A DNA stretch of 64,000 nt from Acidobacteria bacterium SCN 69-37 (GCA_001724025.1 MEDJ01000024.1:147219-211218); one strand, 5' to 3'; shown: positions 9,596 through 23,715, counted from the stretch's first letter. The notes: generated by a model from the sequence alone, not told the origin. Made by a program: numbers and translations.

Positions 9596-10897
9596 CTACT
9601 GTCTGATCCACCGCAGCAGTTCGGGCAGGTTCGGCGGTTTGCCCTGCATCAGCAGGCCGACGCGGAAGATGCGGCCGGCGGCCAGGACGACACCGGCCGT
9701 GGCCAGTGCCGTCAGCACCAGCGAGAGCAGGACCTGCCACAGCGGTGGCGGTGGTGTGAGCGCGAGCCGCACCAGCATCAGGAACGGCGTGGCGGTGGGC
9801 ACGAGCGAGAGCACGACCGACAGCAGCGAGTCCGGCGCACGAATCACCATCGGCGCCGCGATGACCGGCAGCAGCAGGAAGATCATCACCGGCTGCATCA
9901 TGCTCTGCGAATCCTTGACGTCGGAGCACGCCGCGCCGATCGCGAGGAAGATCGATCCGAACATCAGCACGGCGGCCAGCAGGAACACGACGAACCAGCC
10001 CAGCAGCCGTACCTGGATCAGGCCCGGCTGCCCGCTCTGGAGCGCGAGGTAGATGCCGCCGGCCACGTAGACCAGTGCGAGCAGCGCGGCCACGGCCGAC
10101 ACCCCGGCGAGCTTGCCCGCCATCAGCTGAGCCGGCGAGACCGACGCGAGCAGAACCTCGCTGATGCGGCTCATCTTTTCTTCCACCACGGCCGTCAGCA
10201 GCTGCGGCGCGGCGGTCATCAGCGCGATGAACAGCAGGTACATCAGCCCGAATGGCAGGACGATCGTCTGCAGGGCGCTGACGCGCGGCGCCTCGGCAAT
10301 GCGTCCCTCCGCATCGCGCGACAGCAGCCCCAGCGTCGTCAGCGCCGTCGACCGCGACAGGCGCTCGACCAGGGTCGGATCGACGGCCGCGGCCTCGAAG
10401 CGCCGCACGGCCGCCTCACGCTCCACCGTCGTGCGGATCCATTGCGGCAGCGCCGTATACGACGGCGTCTCCGTGTAGTAGCGCACCTGGTCCTCGTCGG
10501 TGCGCGTGGTGTCGACGAGCGTGGGCGGAATCTCGACGAACGCAAAGAGATCGCGCGCGCGGATCCGTTCGGACAGCGCGAGCGCCACCTCGTCGACGGG
10601 CCGCGCGCCCGGGTCGATCCGCTCGAGGTGGTAGACCGGCCCCGTCCGGCGCCCGTCGTCGCGCACCTGCGCGCGGTTGTGCGCGTCCGCGTCGACGGCC
10701 ATCGCGTCGAACAGGACGCCCGTGTGGTCGATCACGGCGACCGTCCTGTCGGCCACGTCCGCGCGGCGTTCGGCCACCACCTGGAAGGCAATCGACAGGC
10801 CGACGAGCAGCGGCATCATCAGGATGCCGATGATGAAGGCCTTGCCGCGGACGATGGCGAGCAGTTCGGCGCGGGCAATTACCAGGATGCGGGTCAT
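9596..10897 (-). CDS. ABC-2 type exporter permease (NatB-like)
   Basis: A 433-residue membrane protein: one N-terminal membrane segment (AFIIGILMMPLLVGLSIAFQ), an extracytoplasmic domain of roughly 160 residues, then about five or six membrane segments in the C-terminal half. This is the ABC-2/NatB layout. It overlaps the ATPase gene by ATGA and ends immediately before the flavoprotein gene. Substrate unknown; NatB-type systems export sodium ions or drugs. Confidence 0.82.
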   Translation of the reverse strand: MTRILVIARAELLAIVRGKAFIIGILMMPLLVGLSIAFQVVAERRADVADRTVAVIDHTGVLFDAMAVDADAHNRAQVRDDGRRTGPVYHLERIDPGARPVDEVALALSERIRARDLFAFVEIPPTLVDTTRTDEDQVRYYTETPSYTALPQWIRTTVEREAAVRRFEAAAVDPTLVERLSRSTALTTLGLLSRDAEGRIAEAPRVSALQTIVLPFGLMYLLFIALMTAAPQLLTAVVEEKMSRISEVLLASVSPAQLMAGKLAGVSAVAALLALVYVAGGIYLALQSGQPGLIQVRLLGWFVVFLLAAVLMFGSIFLAIGAACSDVKDSQSMMQPVMIFLLLPVIAAPMVIRAPDSLLSVVLSLVPTATPFLMLVRLALTPPPPLWQVLLSLVLTALATAGVVLAAGRIFRVGLLMQGKPPNLPELLRWIRQ

Positions 10898-11817
10898 CGG
10901 GGCGCCTCGTCGGTCCGCAGTTCCTCGGCCGTCGGCCGCGCGATGCGCACGAAGATGTCGTGCAGCGAGGGCGTCTTCAGTTCGAAGTGCTGGATGGCCG
11001 TCACGCGGCCGAGCGCGTGGAGCAGGGCCTGCGGATCGCCCTGGTAGCGGACGTCCTGGACGTTCCCCGCGTCGACGACCGCCTCGACACCGGGGAGGCC
11101 GGCCAGGACCGCGGCCCCGCCGGTCGTGCGCACGCGGATGGTGTCCTGCCCGTACTGGGCGTGGATGTCGGCCAGCGATCCATCCAGGACTTTCCGGCCG
11201 CGGAAAATCATGAAGATGCGATCACACAGGCGCTCGGCCGTCGACATGTCGTGCGTGGAGAGCACGATGGTGGTGCCGTCGCGGCGCAGCGCCAGGACGA
11301 CGTCGCGCAGTTCGTCGGTGTTGACCGGATCGAGACCCGAGAACGGCTCGTCGAGCACGAGCAGGCGGGGGCGGGCGATGATCGTGGCGAGAAATTGCAC
11401 CTTCTGCGCCATGCCCTTCGACAGGGCCTGTACCCGCGCGTCGAGCCAGGCCCCCAGTTGCAGGTGATCGGTCCACCTGGCGATCTCGGGATCGAGCGCG
11501 GCGGTCGTGCAGCCCTTGAGCTGACCGTAGTAGTGCAGCACCTGTCGCACTGTCATCCGCTTGTAGAGCCCGCGTTCCTCGGGCAGGTACCCGATCGCAT
11601 CGCGGATGGCCGAGCCACTCGGCGCCCCGAGCACGCGGATCGCGCCGGAATCGGGCACCAGGATGTTCAGGATCATCCGGATCGTCGTGGTCTTGCCGGA
11701 TCCGTTGGGCCCGATGAAGCCGTAGATCGAGGCCTCCGGTACGTCGAGCGAGACGTCGCGCACCGCCTGGTGCGTCCCGAAGGTCTTGTTGATCGCGCGC
11801 AGTTCGATGGCGGACAT
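10894..11817 (-). CDS. ABC transporter ATP-binding protein (NatA-like)
   Basis: A 307-residue ATPase. Walker A GPNGSGKTT is at about 37-45, a degenerate signature ALSKGMAQKVQF replaces LSGGQ, and Walker B LLVLDEPFSGLDPVN follows. An ABC-2-type C-terminal extension is present. It forms the exporter with the next gene. The ATG at 11817 fits the domain start; the 76 residues encoded upstream in frame come from the 8-bp-period repeat and are not counted. The bases before this ATG (CAGCCTCCT) contain no Shine-Dalgarno, and the gene appears to begin right against the repeat. Confidence 0.88.
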   Translation of the reverse strand: MSAIELRAINKTFGTHQAVRDVSLDVPEASIYGFIGPNGSGKTTTIRMILNILVPDSGAIRVLGAPSGSAIRDAIGYLPEERGLYKRMTVRQVLHYYGQLKGCTTAALDPEIARWTDHLQLGAWLDARVQALSKGMAQKVQFLATIIARPRLLVLDEPFSGLDPVNTDELRDVVLALRRDGTTIVLSTHDMSTAERLCDRIFMIFRGRKVLDGSLADIHAQYGQDTIRVRTTGGAAVLAGLPGVEAVVDAGNVQDVRYQGDPQALLHALGRVTAIQHFELKTPSLHDIFVRIARPTAEELRTDEAPR

Positions 11818-11820
11818 AGG

Positions 11821-11917
11821 AGGCTGGGAGGCCGCAGGCTGGGAGGAGGCTACAAGACTATAGGGCCACAAGGCTACAGGACGACGAGGCTGCAAGACTA
11901 CACGGTTGCGGGGCGGC
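11821..11917 (+). repeat. 8-bp-period dispersed repeat, copy 1
   Basis: Nine consecutive 8-mers run from 11846 to 11917 without a break in phase: gaggctac, aagactat, agggccac, aaggctac, aggacgac, gaggctgc, aagactac, acggttgc, ggggcggc. Upstream words aggctggg and aggccgc belong to a related module. Consensus RAGGCNAC. It occupies much of the space between the ABC operon and the act operon. Confidence 0.8.
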
Positions 11918-12020
11918 GGACGACGCGGATTCGGGGGGACGGTGGCGGGGCTCGTGCCCGTCCGGCGGCGTCCCGCGCCCGCTCGGCGGGCGCCGGGGCC
12001 CGCCCGCCGGGCGACGGCAT

Positions 12021-12055
12021 TTGACAAGCTTGTGAAACGTTTCACATCATATAGC
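12021..12055 (+). promoter_or_regulatory. Crp/Fnr-type site and possible promoter of the act-cox operon
   Basis: TGTGAAACGTTTCACA (12031-12046) is a perfect palindrome matching the Crp/Fnr consensus TGTGA-N6-TCACA. It directly follows a TTGACA hexamer (12021-12026), and an AT-rich CATCATATAG lies downstream. The site lies about 107 bases before actA. If TTGACA is the -35 box the site would lie in the spacer and repress; if the promoter is further downstream it would activate. No -10 box is clear enough to decide. Confidence 0.65.
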
Positions 12056-12152
12056 CGCTTCCGGGACGTCAGTTGCCCACCCGGGGCGCTTCACAGGTCC
12101 CTGCTGCCGGAGAAACCGGTGTAGGCTAAGGGCGCTTTTTCGCAGCCTCCTT

Positions 12153-12812
12153 ATGAGCCAGATTTTCCCCAAGAGTGCCAATGCGCTGGCCCGCATGGGC
12201 CTGGTCGGTGCCGTCGGCTTCGTCCTCTGCCTGGGCCTGGTCGTCTTCACCCTGTTTCGATCGACCTGGGCCACCAAGCAGCACGAATTCGTGGAACAGC
12301 CGATCCAGTTCAGCCACGCGCACCACGTGGGCGGCGTCGGCATCGATTGCCGCTACTGTCACACGTCGGTCGAGAAGTCGGCGTTTGCCGGGATCCCGCC
12401 GACGCAGACGTGCATGAACTGCCACAACCAGATCTGGACCAACGCTCCGATCCTCGAGCCGGTCCGGGCCAGCCTGCGCGACGACACCAACCTCCACTGG
12501 ACCCGGGTGCACGACCTGCCCGACTTCGTCTATTTCAGTCATCAGATCCACGTGAAGCAGGGCGTCGGCTGTGCCACCTGTCACGGGCCGGTCGACAAGA
12601 TGCCGCTCGTCTATCAGGCCCAGTCGCTGCTGATGGAGTGGTGCCTCGACTGCCACCGGGCACCGGAGAAATACCTCCGCCCGCGGGAAGAAGTCTTCAA
12701 CATGGCCTACGAGGCGCCGGCCAACCAGCTCGAGCTCGGCCGGCAGCTGAAGGCGGAATACAACGTGGCCAGCGTCGAGCACCTGACGAGCTGCTCGGTC
12801 TGCCACCGGTAA
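12153..12812 (+). CDS. actA: ActA, pentaheme cytochrome c of alternative complex III
   Basis: A 219-residue protein with one N-terminal membrane anchor (about 15-35) and five CxxCH haem sites at about 66, 87, 140, 164 and 214. Extra histidines (FSHAHH, FSHQIH) supply distal ligands. Five haems plus an N-terminal anchor is the ActA signature. It hands electrons from quinol oxidation in ActB/ActC to ActE or directly to the oxidase. First gene of the act-cox operon. The ATG at 12153 lacks a good Shine-Dalgarno (the preceding bases are CAGCCTCCTT), but the membrane anchor fixes the start within a few codons. Confidence 0.95.
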   Translation: MSQIFPKSANALARMGLVGAVGFVLCLGLVVFTLFRSTWATKQHEFVEQPIQFSHAHHVGGVGIDCRYCHTSVEKSAFAGIPPTQTCMNCHNQIWTNAPILEPVRASLRDDTNLHWTRVHDLPDFVYFSHQIHVKQGVGCATCHGPVDKMPLVYQAQSLLMEWCLDCHRAPEKYLRPREEVFNMAYEAPANQLELGRQLKAEYNVASVEHLTSCSVCHR

Positions 12813-12915
12813 GGGCCGTGAGAAACCGCGAGTGGCGCACCCGTCCGGGGGACACACACTCGCACGTGACGTATCCGCGCCGGGCCGCCTGACGGGCTCG
12901 CGCACCTGACAACAC

Positions 12916-15915
<3,000 letters not shown>

Positions 15916-15963
15916 CGGCATGACGAGAGCGGTCCACGCGGCAGTCATCGAACGGAGCAGTCT

Positions 15964-17372
<1,409 letters not shown>

Positions 17373-17373
<1 letters not shown>

Positions 17374-17924
17374 TGAGTCACACGCCCGAAACCCGCCCGG
17401 CCCTGTACGGGCTGCTCGCCGAGTTCGACTCCGCGCAGGGCCTGCTCGACGCGACGACGCAGGCGCGCGAGGCCGGCTTCACGAAGACCGAGGCCTACTC
17501 GCCGTTCCCGATTCACGGCATGGAGCAGGCAATCGGCTTCGACGAGCGGCTGATCCAGAAGTTCGTCTTCGTGGCCGGCGTGGTCGGCTGCCTGACCGCC
17601 TTCGGGTTCCAGTACTGGGTGTCGGTCATCGACTACCCGATGAACATCGGCGGCCGCCCCTACTTCTCGTGGGTGTCGTTCATCCCGGTCTCGTTCGAGC
17701 TCACCATCCTCTTTGCCGCCTTCACGGCGGTGATCTCGATGCTGGCGCTCAACGGGTTGCCGCAGCCGTATCACCCGGTCTCCAACGCGCCGTCGTTCGC
17801 GCGCGCGAGCCAGGACCGGTTCTTCCTCGCGATCGAGGCGAGCGATCCCAAGTTCGACCTGGAACAGACCCGGGCGTTCCTGAGCGGACTCCAGCCGCTC
17901 GAGGTGGTGGCCGTTGACGAGTAG
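17373..17924 (+). CDS. actD: ActD, DUF3341 membrane subunit of alternative complex III
   Basis: A 183-residue protein. A soluble N-terminal part (LYGLLAEFDSAQGLLDATTQ) is followed by two membrane helices (about 65-85 and 105-125) and a short tail with DRFFLAIEASDPKFD. This is the ActD/DUF3341 layout. Overlaps actC (TGATG) and actE (11 bases). Confidence 0.93.
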
Positions 17925-18546
17925 AACGACAGGCGTGAGGACGCGCGGCCTGCGCCGGGCCGCACTGGTGGGCGTGCTGGTGGCGGGCCTGGCCGGCTGC
18001 CGGCAGGACATGCACGACGCGCCGCGGTACGATCCGCTCGAGGCGAGCGCGATCTTCCCCGGCGGCGCCTCGGCGCGTCCCCTGGTCGAGGGCACCGTGG
18101 CCCGCGGTCACGAGAACGACGACGAACTGCTGATGACGGGCAAGGTCGACGGCGTCGAAGCCGACCTGTTCCCGTTCGCCATCACGCGGGCGGATCTGGA
18201 CGTCGGCGAGACGCGGTTCAACACCTACTGCGCGCCGTGTCACGCGCCGAGCGGCGAAGGGGACGGCATGGTCGTCCAGCGCGGCTACCGGCAGCCCCCG
18301 TCCCTCCACATCGATCGGCTGCAGTACGCCCCGGCCGGTCAGTTCTACGACCGCATCACCAACGGATTCGGCGTGATGCCGAGCTACCGCTCGCAGATTG
18401 CCGTCGAGGATCGCTGGCGCATCGTCGCGTACGTGCGCGTGCTCCAGGCGTCGCACCAGGGCACCCGCGACGACGTCCCGGCCGCCGATCTCGAACGTCT
18501 CGACAACCCGGAGCCGACGCCCGACGCCAGCGAGGACGCGCACTGA
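17914..18546 (+). CDS. actE: ActE, monohaem cytochrome c lipoprotein
   Basis: A 210-residue lipoprotein: basic start, hydrophobic stretch and lipobox LAGC. One haem site, CAPCH, is followed by GFGVMPSY with the likely Met ligand. The TTG at 17914 overlaps actD by 11 bases; a GTG at 17935 is an alternative start that keeps the signal peptide. It passes electrons from ActA to the CoxB cytochrome domain or Cu-A. Overlaps actF by TGATG. Confidence 0.92.
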   Translation: MTSRTTGVRTRGLRRAALVGVLVAGLAGCRQDMHDAPRYDPLEASAIFPGGASARPLVEGTVARGHENDDELLMTGKVDGVEADLFPFAITRADLDVGETRFNTYCAPCHAPSGEGDGMVVQRGYRQPPSLHIDRLQYAPAGQFYDRITNGFGVMPSYRSQIAVEDRWRIVAYVRVLQASHQGTRDDVPAADLERLDNPEPTPDASEDAH

Positions 18547-19760
18547 TGGCCACGCATTCGACAGACCATTTCGACGAAGCCGCCCTGATGGTGCGGCCGA
18601 CCGAACAGATCGGCCAGCTCGGCAGCCGGTCGCTGCTGATCGGCGGCGTCGGCGCGCTGCTCGCCCTGGTCGGGTTCTTCGTGTCGGGTGAGACGTTCAT
18701 GACGTCGTACCTGATCGCGTACATCTTCTGGATCAGCCTGACGCTCGGATCGCTCGGCGTCCTGATGGTGCACCACCTGTCGGGTGGCGCCTGGGGCATG
18801 GCCGGCCGCCGTATCTGGGAGGCCGGCACGCGGACGCTGCCGCTGATGGCGCTGCTGTTCCTGCCCATCGCCTTCAACCTGGACACGCTCTACGCCTGGG
18901 CCCGGCCCGAAGCGGCCGACGATCACATCCTGCACCTGAAGGCGGCGTACCTGAACGCCCCGTTCTTCTACCTCCGGGCCGTCCTGTTCTTCGCGATCTG
19001 GGGGGGCCTCGCCTACCTGCTCAACAAGTGGTCGCGCGAGCAGGACGAGCAGCCGGCCCAGCTGATCGGGCCGCAGGACCGCCGGTTCCGCCTGCTGTCG
19101 GCACCCGGCCTGGTCATCTTCGTCCTCTCGATCACGCTCATGAGCGTCGACTGGGTGATGTCGGTCGATCCGCACTGGTACTCGACGATCTTCGGCGTGC
19201 TGATGATCGGCGGCCAGGGCCTGGCGACGATGGCGTTCACGCTCGTCGTGCTGGCCGCCCTGGTGAAGCACGAGCCGATGTCGCGTGTGGCGCTGCCCGG
19301 GGTCGTTCACGACCTGTCCAAGCTGATGCTCGCGTTCACGATGTTGTGGGCGTACTTCGCGGTCTCGCAGTTGCTGATCGTCTGGTCGGCCAACCTGCCC
19401 GAGGAGATCCCGTTCTACCTCGAGCGCCTGCAGGGACCCTGGCAGTCGATCAGTATCGCCATCCTGCTGCTGGAGTTCACCGCGCCGTTCCTGCTGCTGT
19501 TGTGGCGCGACCTCAAGCGCAAGCCCCACGTGGTTCGCCGCGTCGCGATTCTCGTGCTCGTCATGCGCGTGGTGGACATCACGTGGACCATCGGCCCCGT
19601 GTTCCGGCACCACGGATCGACCCTGCACTGGCTCGATTTCGCCGTCGTGCTGGCGATCGGGCTGCCGTGGCTCGCGGTCTTCTGGCGCAGCCTGGCCGGC
19701 CGGCCGCTCGTCCCGGCGCGTGACCCGTACTTCAAGGAAGCGATGGCCCATGTCCGCTAA
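18546..19760 (+). CDS. actF: ActF, second NrfD-like membrane subunit
   Basis: A 404-residue polytopic protein paralogous to ActC, with about ten membrane segments. WGLxYLLNKWSREQ, SVDWVMSVDPHWYST and an EFTAPFLLLLWRDLKRK loop are typical of ActF. Whether it binds quinone or translocates protons is debated in the family. The ATG at 18546 overlaps the actE stop, so residues encoded upstream in the same frame are not part of it. Confidence 0.93.
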   Translation: MATHSTDHFDEAALMVRPTEQIGQLGSRSLLIGGVGALLALVGFFVSGETFMTSYLIAYIFWISLTLGSLGVLMVHHLSGGAWGMAGRRIWEAGTRTLPLMALLFLPIAFNLDTLYAWARPEAADDHILHLKAAYLNAPFFYLRAVLFFAIWGGLAYLLNKWSREQDEQPAQLIGPQDRRFRLLSAPGLVIFVLSITLMSVDWVMSVDPHWYSTIFGVLMIGGQGLATMAFTLVVLAALVKHEPMSRVALPGVVHDLSKLMLAFTMLWAYFAVSQLLIVWSANLPEEIPFYLERLQGPWQSISIAILLLEFTAPFLLLLWRDLKRKPHVVRRVAILVLVMRVVDITWTIGPVFRHHGSTLHWLDFAVVLAIGLPWLAVFWRSLAGRPLVPARDPYFKEAMAHVR

Positions 19761-20211
19761 GCCCGTCCAGACCCAGGTGGGAGATCCCGTCGAGCACGAC
19801 GCGGTCAGTTTCAGCGGGATCCGCTGGTTCGTCGTCGTCCTGGTCGGCACGCTGCTGTTCTGTCAGCTGTTCGTGTGGGGCCTGTTCGAGTGGACCGAGT
19901 CCCGCGTGGCCCGCAGCGAGGCCCCGCGGGCCGTGCTGGCCGATCCGCCGAGCCGGCCGGTCATCGAGGACGGCCGGCTGGTGAGCGGCAGCGAGGCTTC
20001 GCCGTCACCGGCCCTGCTCGTCAGCGAACCGACGGTGCTGCGCGAATTCCAGGCCCGGCATCACGACGCCCAGACCACGTACGGCTGGATCAACCAGGGG
20101 GCGGCCATCGTCCGGCTGCCGATCGAACGGGCCAAGGATCTCGTGCTCGAGCGCGGGCTGCCGATCCGGCAGGCGTCGTCGCCGACGCCGGCCTCGGCGG
20201 ACGGGCAGTAG
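19750..20211 (+). CDS. single-span membrane protein of the act-cox operon
   Basis: A 153-residue protein with one membrane helix (WFVVVLVGTLLFCQLFVWGLF, about 25-45) and an extracytoplasmic tail. It overlaps the actF stop and precedes sco. The tail contains HHDAQTTYGWINQGAAIVRL followed by PIERAKDLVLERGLP, a pattern seen in small proteins beside ACIII operons. Function unknown; an assembly or accessory role is inferred from position. Confidence 0.82.
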   Translation: MSAKPVQTQVGDPVEHDAVSFSGIRWFVVVLVGTLLFCQLFVWGLFEWTESRVARSEAPRAVLADPPSRPVIEDGRLVSGSEASPSPALLVSEPTVLREFQARHHDAQTTYGWINQGAAIVRLPIERAKDLVLERGLPIRQASSPTPASADGQ

Positions 20212-20220
20212 GGAGCCGCC

Positions 20221-21132
20221 GTGAGACGTCTCCACATGCGCATGGGTCGTCGGCTCCCGCGGGGGTTCGTGCTGGGCCTCTGGCTCGCCGCCGGGCTCGG
20301 CGGCGTCTCGATCGCCGCGCAGCCGAGCCAGCCGTTGTCGGTGCCGGCGCCCGGTTCGCCGGCCACGCAGCAGATTCCGGCGCTGCGTGACGCGGGCGTG
20401 GATCAGACGAAGCTCGACTCGCAGGTGCCGCTCGACGCCCGGTTCGTCGATCAGGATGGGCGGGACGTGCGTCTGGGCGAGTACTTCGGTCACGGCCGGC
20501 CGGTGGCGCTCGTGCTGGCCTACTACGAGTGTCCGGCGCTCTGCGGCCAGATCATCAGCGCCACGGCCAGTTCGATGGTGCCGATCGAGTTCGCGGCGGG
20601 CCGCGATTTCGACGTCCTCGTCGTGAGCTTCGATCCGGGCGAGACGCCGGCCATGGCGCGCGACCGTCGCGACGCCTTCCTGAAGCGGTACGGCCGCCCC
20701 GGGACCGATGCGGGCGTGCACTTCCTGACGGGACGGCAGGAAGCCATCACGGCGCTCACCGACGCGGTCGGCTTCCGGTACAAGTACGACCCGGCGATCG
20801 ACCAGTACGCCCACCCGTCCGTGCTGACCGTGCTGACGCCCGAGGGACACGTGTCCCGCTACCTGTTCGGCATCGAGTTCGCCCCGCGCGATCTGCGGTT
20901 CGCGCTGCTCGACGCCTCGAACGGGGCCATCGGCAGTGTCGTCGACCAGGCGGTGTTGTTCTGTTACCTGTATGACCCCACGACGGGCAGCTACGGGTTC
21001 GCGGTGATCAACGCCGTGCGGATCGCCGGTCTGCTGACCCTGCTCGGTCTGGGGACGTTCATTCTGATGAGCCTGCGGCGCGATCGGCGGCAGGGCAGCG
21101 CGGTGAAGACGGCCGCAACGGGTATTCGCTAG
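20221..21132 (+). CDS. sco: SCO-family copper chaperone for Cu-A assembly
   Basis: A 303-residue protein: N-terminal signal/anchor, a thioredoxin fold with Cys104 and Cys108 (YYECPALC) and His at about 198 (YAHPSVLTV), the three copper ligands of SCO proteins. A C-terminal membrane helix (about 262-282) is an extra feature. It should metallate the CoxB Cu-A centre encoded immediately downstream. GTG start; the stop abuts the coxB ATG. Confidence 0.93.
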   Translation: MRRLHMRMGRRLPRGFVLGLWLAAGLGGVSIAAQPSQPLSVPAPGSPATQQIPALRDAGVDQTKLDSQVPLDARFVDQDGRDVRLGEYFGHGRPVALVLAYYECPALCGQIISATASSMVPIEFAAGRDFDVLVVSFDPGETPAMARDRRDAFLKRYGRPGTDAGVHFLTGRQEAITALTDAVGFRYKYDPAIDQYAHPSVLTVLTPEGHVSRYLFGIEFAPRDLRFALLDASNGAIGSVVDQAVLFCYLYDPTTGSYGFAVINAVRIAGLLTLLGLGTFILMSLRRDRRQGSAVKTAATGIR

Positions 21133-22086
21133 ATGAAACTACCTTTCCCTCTGCTTCCTCCGAACGCCTCCACGGTGGCGACGGAGGTCGACATCCTCTA
21201 CTGGTTCATCACGGCCATCAGCGCGTTCTTCGTCGTGCTGGTGGCGGCGCTGGTGGTGATCTTCACGATCAAGTATCGCCGGCGCCACGAGGACGAGGTC
21301 GGGGCCGACATCCACGGGTCGCTGGTCGCCGAGCTGACCTGGACGTTCATCCCGCTGGTGCTCTCGCTGCTGATGTTCTTCTGGGGCGCCGACCTGGCGT
21401 TCCGCCTCGCGCGTCCGCCCGTCGACGCGATGGAGATCTTCGTCGTCGGCAAGCAGTGGATGTGGAAGATCCAGCACCCCGACGGTACGCGCGAGATCAA
21501 CCAGATGCACGTGCCCGCCGGCCGCAACATCCGGCTGACGATGGGCTCGGAAGACGTCATCCACGACTACTCGATCCCGGCCTTCCGCGTGAAGATGGAC
21601 GTGGTCCCGGGCAAGCTGACCACGCTCTGGTTCAACGCGACCACGCCGGGCACGTATCACCTGTTCTGCGCGGAGTACTGCGGCACGAATCACTCGGGCA
21701 TGATCGGCGAGGTCATCGTGATGGAGCCGCAGGCCTACGAGGCGTGGCTCTCGGGCGCCACTGGCGGTCCGGCCGTGCCGCCGGCTCAGGCCGGTGAGCA
21801 GTTGTTCGCGGCCAACGCGTGCGCGACGTGTCACTCGGGCCAGCCCGGCGCGATCGGGCCCAACCTGGGCGGCCTGGCCGGCGCGGCGGTCACGCTGACC
21901 GACGGCCGCACGGTCGTGGCCGACGACAACTATCTGCGCGAGTCGATCATGGTGCCGCTCGCCAAGGTCGTGGCCGGGTATCAGCCGGTAATGCCGCCGT
22001 TCCAGGGCCTGCTGTCCGAAGAACAGGTGATGCAGTTGCTCGCCTACATCAAGAGCCTGAAGCCGGCGGGTCCGGCGGCCCATTAA
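21133..22086 (+). CDS. coxB: cytochrome c oxidase subunit II with fused cytochrome c (caa3 type)
   Basis: A 317-residue protein. Two N-terminal membrane helices (about 17-40 and 66-86) precede a cupredoxin domain with the complete Cu-A site: His in VIHDYSIPAF and Cys, Glu, Cys, His, Met in CAEYCGTNHSGM (about 179-190). A C-terminal cytochrome c domain follows with CATCH at about 232 and a Met ligand in VMPPFQG. The fusion defines caa3-type oxidases, which accept electrons directly from ACIII. Confidence 0.96.
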   Translation: MKLPFPLLPPNASTVATEVDILYWFITAISAFFVVLVAALVVIFTIKYRRRHEDEVGADIHGSLVAELTWTFIPLVLSLLMFFWGADLAFRLARPPVDAMEIFVVGKQWMWKIQHPDGTREINQMHVPAGRNIRLTMGSEDVIHDYSIPAFRVKMDVVPGKLTTLWFNATTPGTYHLFCAEYCGTNHSGMIGEVIVMEPQAYEAWLSGATGGPAVPPAQAGEQLFAANACATCHSGQPGAIGPNLGGLAGAAVTLTDGRTVVADDNYLRESIMVPLAKVVAGYQPVMPPFQGLLSEEQVMQLLAYIKSLKPAGPAAH

Positions 22087-22098
22087 GTGAGAACGGTT

Positions 22099-23715
22099 AT
22101 GAGCGACGTCTCCCAGCCCCGCAACAGCTATCTCGACGCGCCCTACGGCCTTGCGTCGTGGCTCCTGACCAAGGACCACAAGCGCATCGCGATGCTGTAC
22201 CTGATCTCGATCACGATCTTCTTCGCGATCGGCGGGCTGTTCGCGGCGGGCATCCGCCTCGAACTGCTCACGCCGCAGGGCGATCTGTGGACGTCGGATC
22301 TGTACAACAAGCTCTTCACGCTGCACGGCGTCGTGATGATCTTCTTCTTCCTGGTCCCCTCGATCCCGGCCACGCTCGGCAATTTCCTGATGCCGATCAT
22401 GATCGGCGCAAAGGACTTGGCGTTCCCGCGGATCAACCTGATCAGCTGGTACCTCTACATCATCGGCGCCACCGTCACGCTGGCCGCCGTGTTCACCGGC
22501 GGACTCGACACGGGCTGGACGTTCTACACGCCCTACAGCTCGGTGTCGTCGCAGACGGCCGTGACCACGGCCGCGATCGGCGTGTTCATCACCGGCTTCT
22601 CGTCGATTCTCACCGGGCTGAACTTCATCGTGACCACGCACCGCATGCGGGCGCCGGGCATGACCTGGTTCCGTCTGCCGCTGTTCGTCTGGTCGAACTA
22701 CGCGACGAGCCTCGTGATGATCCTCGGCACGCCGGTCATCGCGATCACCGTGCTGCTCGTGGCCGCCGAGCGTGCGCTCGGCCTCGGGTTCTTCGACCCG
22801 GCCCGCGGCGGCGACCCGGTCCTGTTCCAGCACCTGTTCTGGTTCTACTCGCACCCGGCCGTCTACATCATGATCCTGCCGGGCATGGGCGTCATCAGCG
22901 AACTCGTGGCGGCCATGGCGCGCAAGCAGGTCTTCGGCTACAGTTTCGTCGCGTTCTCGAGCCTGGCCATCGCCATCCTCGGGTTCCTCGTCTGGGGCCA
23001 CCACCTGTTCGTCAGCAGCCAGTCGATTTACGCGGGCCTGGTCTTCTCGATCATCACGATGCTGGTCGCGATTCCTTCGGCCGTGAAGACGTTCAACTGG
23101 ACGGCGACGCTGTACCGCGGATCGATCAGTTGGCAGTCGCCGACCTGGTGGGTCGTCGGTTTCATGGGCCTGTTCACGATCGGCGGGCTGACGGGCGTGT
23201 TCCTGGGCACGCTCGGCCTGAACATCCACCTCACCGACACCTACTTCGTCGTCGCGCACTTCCACTACATCATGGTGGGCGGCGCGATCATGGCCTACAT
23301 GGGCGGCCTGCACTTCTGGTGGCCGAAGATGACCGGACGGATGTTCTCGGATGCCGGCTCCAAGACGTCGGCGGTACTCGTGTTCGTCGGATTCAACCTG
23401 ACGTTCTTCCCGCAGTTCGTGCTCGGCTTCATGGGCATGCCGCGCCGCTACCATGCCTATCCCGACGAGTGGCAGGTGCTCAACGTGCTGTCGTCGTGCG
23501 GCGCCGGCGTGCTGGCCCTGGGCTACGCCCTGCCGCTGGTCTACCTGACCTACTCTCTCTTCCGCGGCGCGGCCGCACCGGCCAACCCGTGGGGAGCCAA
23601 GGGCCTCGAGTGGACGATCCCGTCGCCGCCGACGACGTACAACTTCGAGGCGGAGGTGCGGGTCGACGAACCGGCCTACAACTACAAGTCCACACGCGAG
23701 GTGCACGTTGGCTAG
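22099..23715 (+). CDS. coxA: cytochrome c oxidase subunit I
   Basis: A 538-residue, twelve-helix haem-copper oxidase core. Visible motifs: LHGVVMIFF (low-spin haem His), [13 protein letters not shown] (Cu-B His and cross-linked Tyr), WGHHLFV (two Cu-B His) and [11 protein letters not shown] (haem a3 and low-spin haem His). The YSHPAVY sequence, with Tyr-Ser in place of the D-channel Glu, places it in the A2 subfamily. The ATG at 22099 is chosen; a GTG at 22087 would add four residues. Confidence 0.96.
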   Translation: MSDVSQPRNSYLDAPYGLASWLLTKDHKRIAMLYLISITIFFAIGGLFAAGIRLELLTPQGDLWTSDLYNKLFTLHGVVMIFFFLVPSIPATLGNFLMPIMIGAKDLAFPRINLISWYLYIIGATVTLAAVFTGGLDTGWTFYTPYSSVSSQTAVTTAAIGVFITGFSSILTGLNFIVTTHRMRAPGMTWFRLPLFVWSNYATSLVMILGTPVIAITVLLVAAERALGLGFFDPARGGDPVLFQHLFWFYSHPAVYIMILPGMGVISELVAAMARKQVFGYSFVAFSSLAIAILGFLVWGHHLFVSSQSIYAGLVFSIITMLVAIPSAVKTFNWTATLYRGSISWQSPTWWVVGFMGLFTIGGLTGVFLGTLGLNIHLTDTYFVVAHFHYIMVGGAIMAYMGGLHFWWPKMTGRMFSDAGSKTSAVLVFVGFNLTFFPQFVLGFMGMPRRYHAYPDEWQVLNVLSSCGAGVLALGYALPLVYLTYSLFRGAAAPANPWGAKGLEWTIPSPPTTYNFEAEVRVDEPAYNYKSTREVHVG

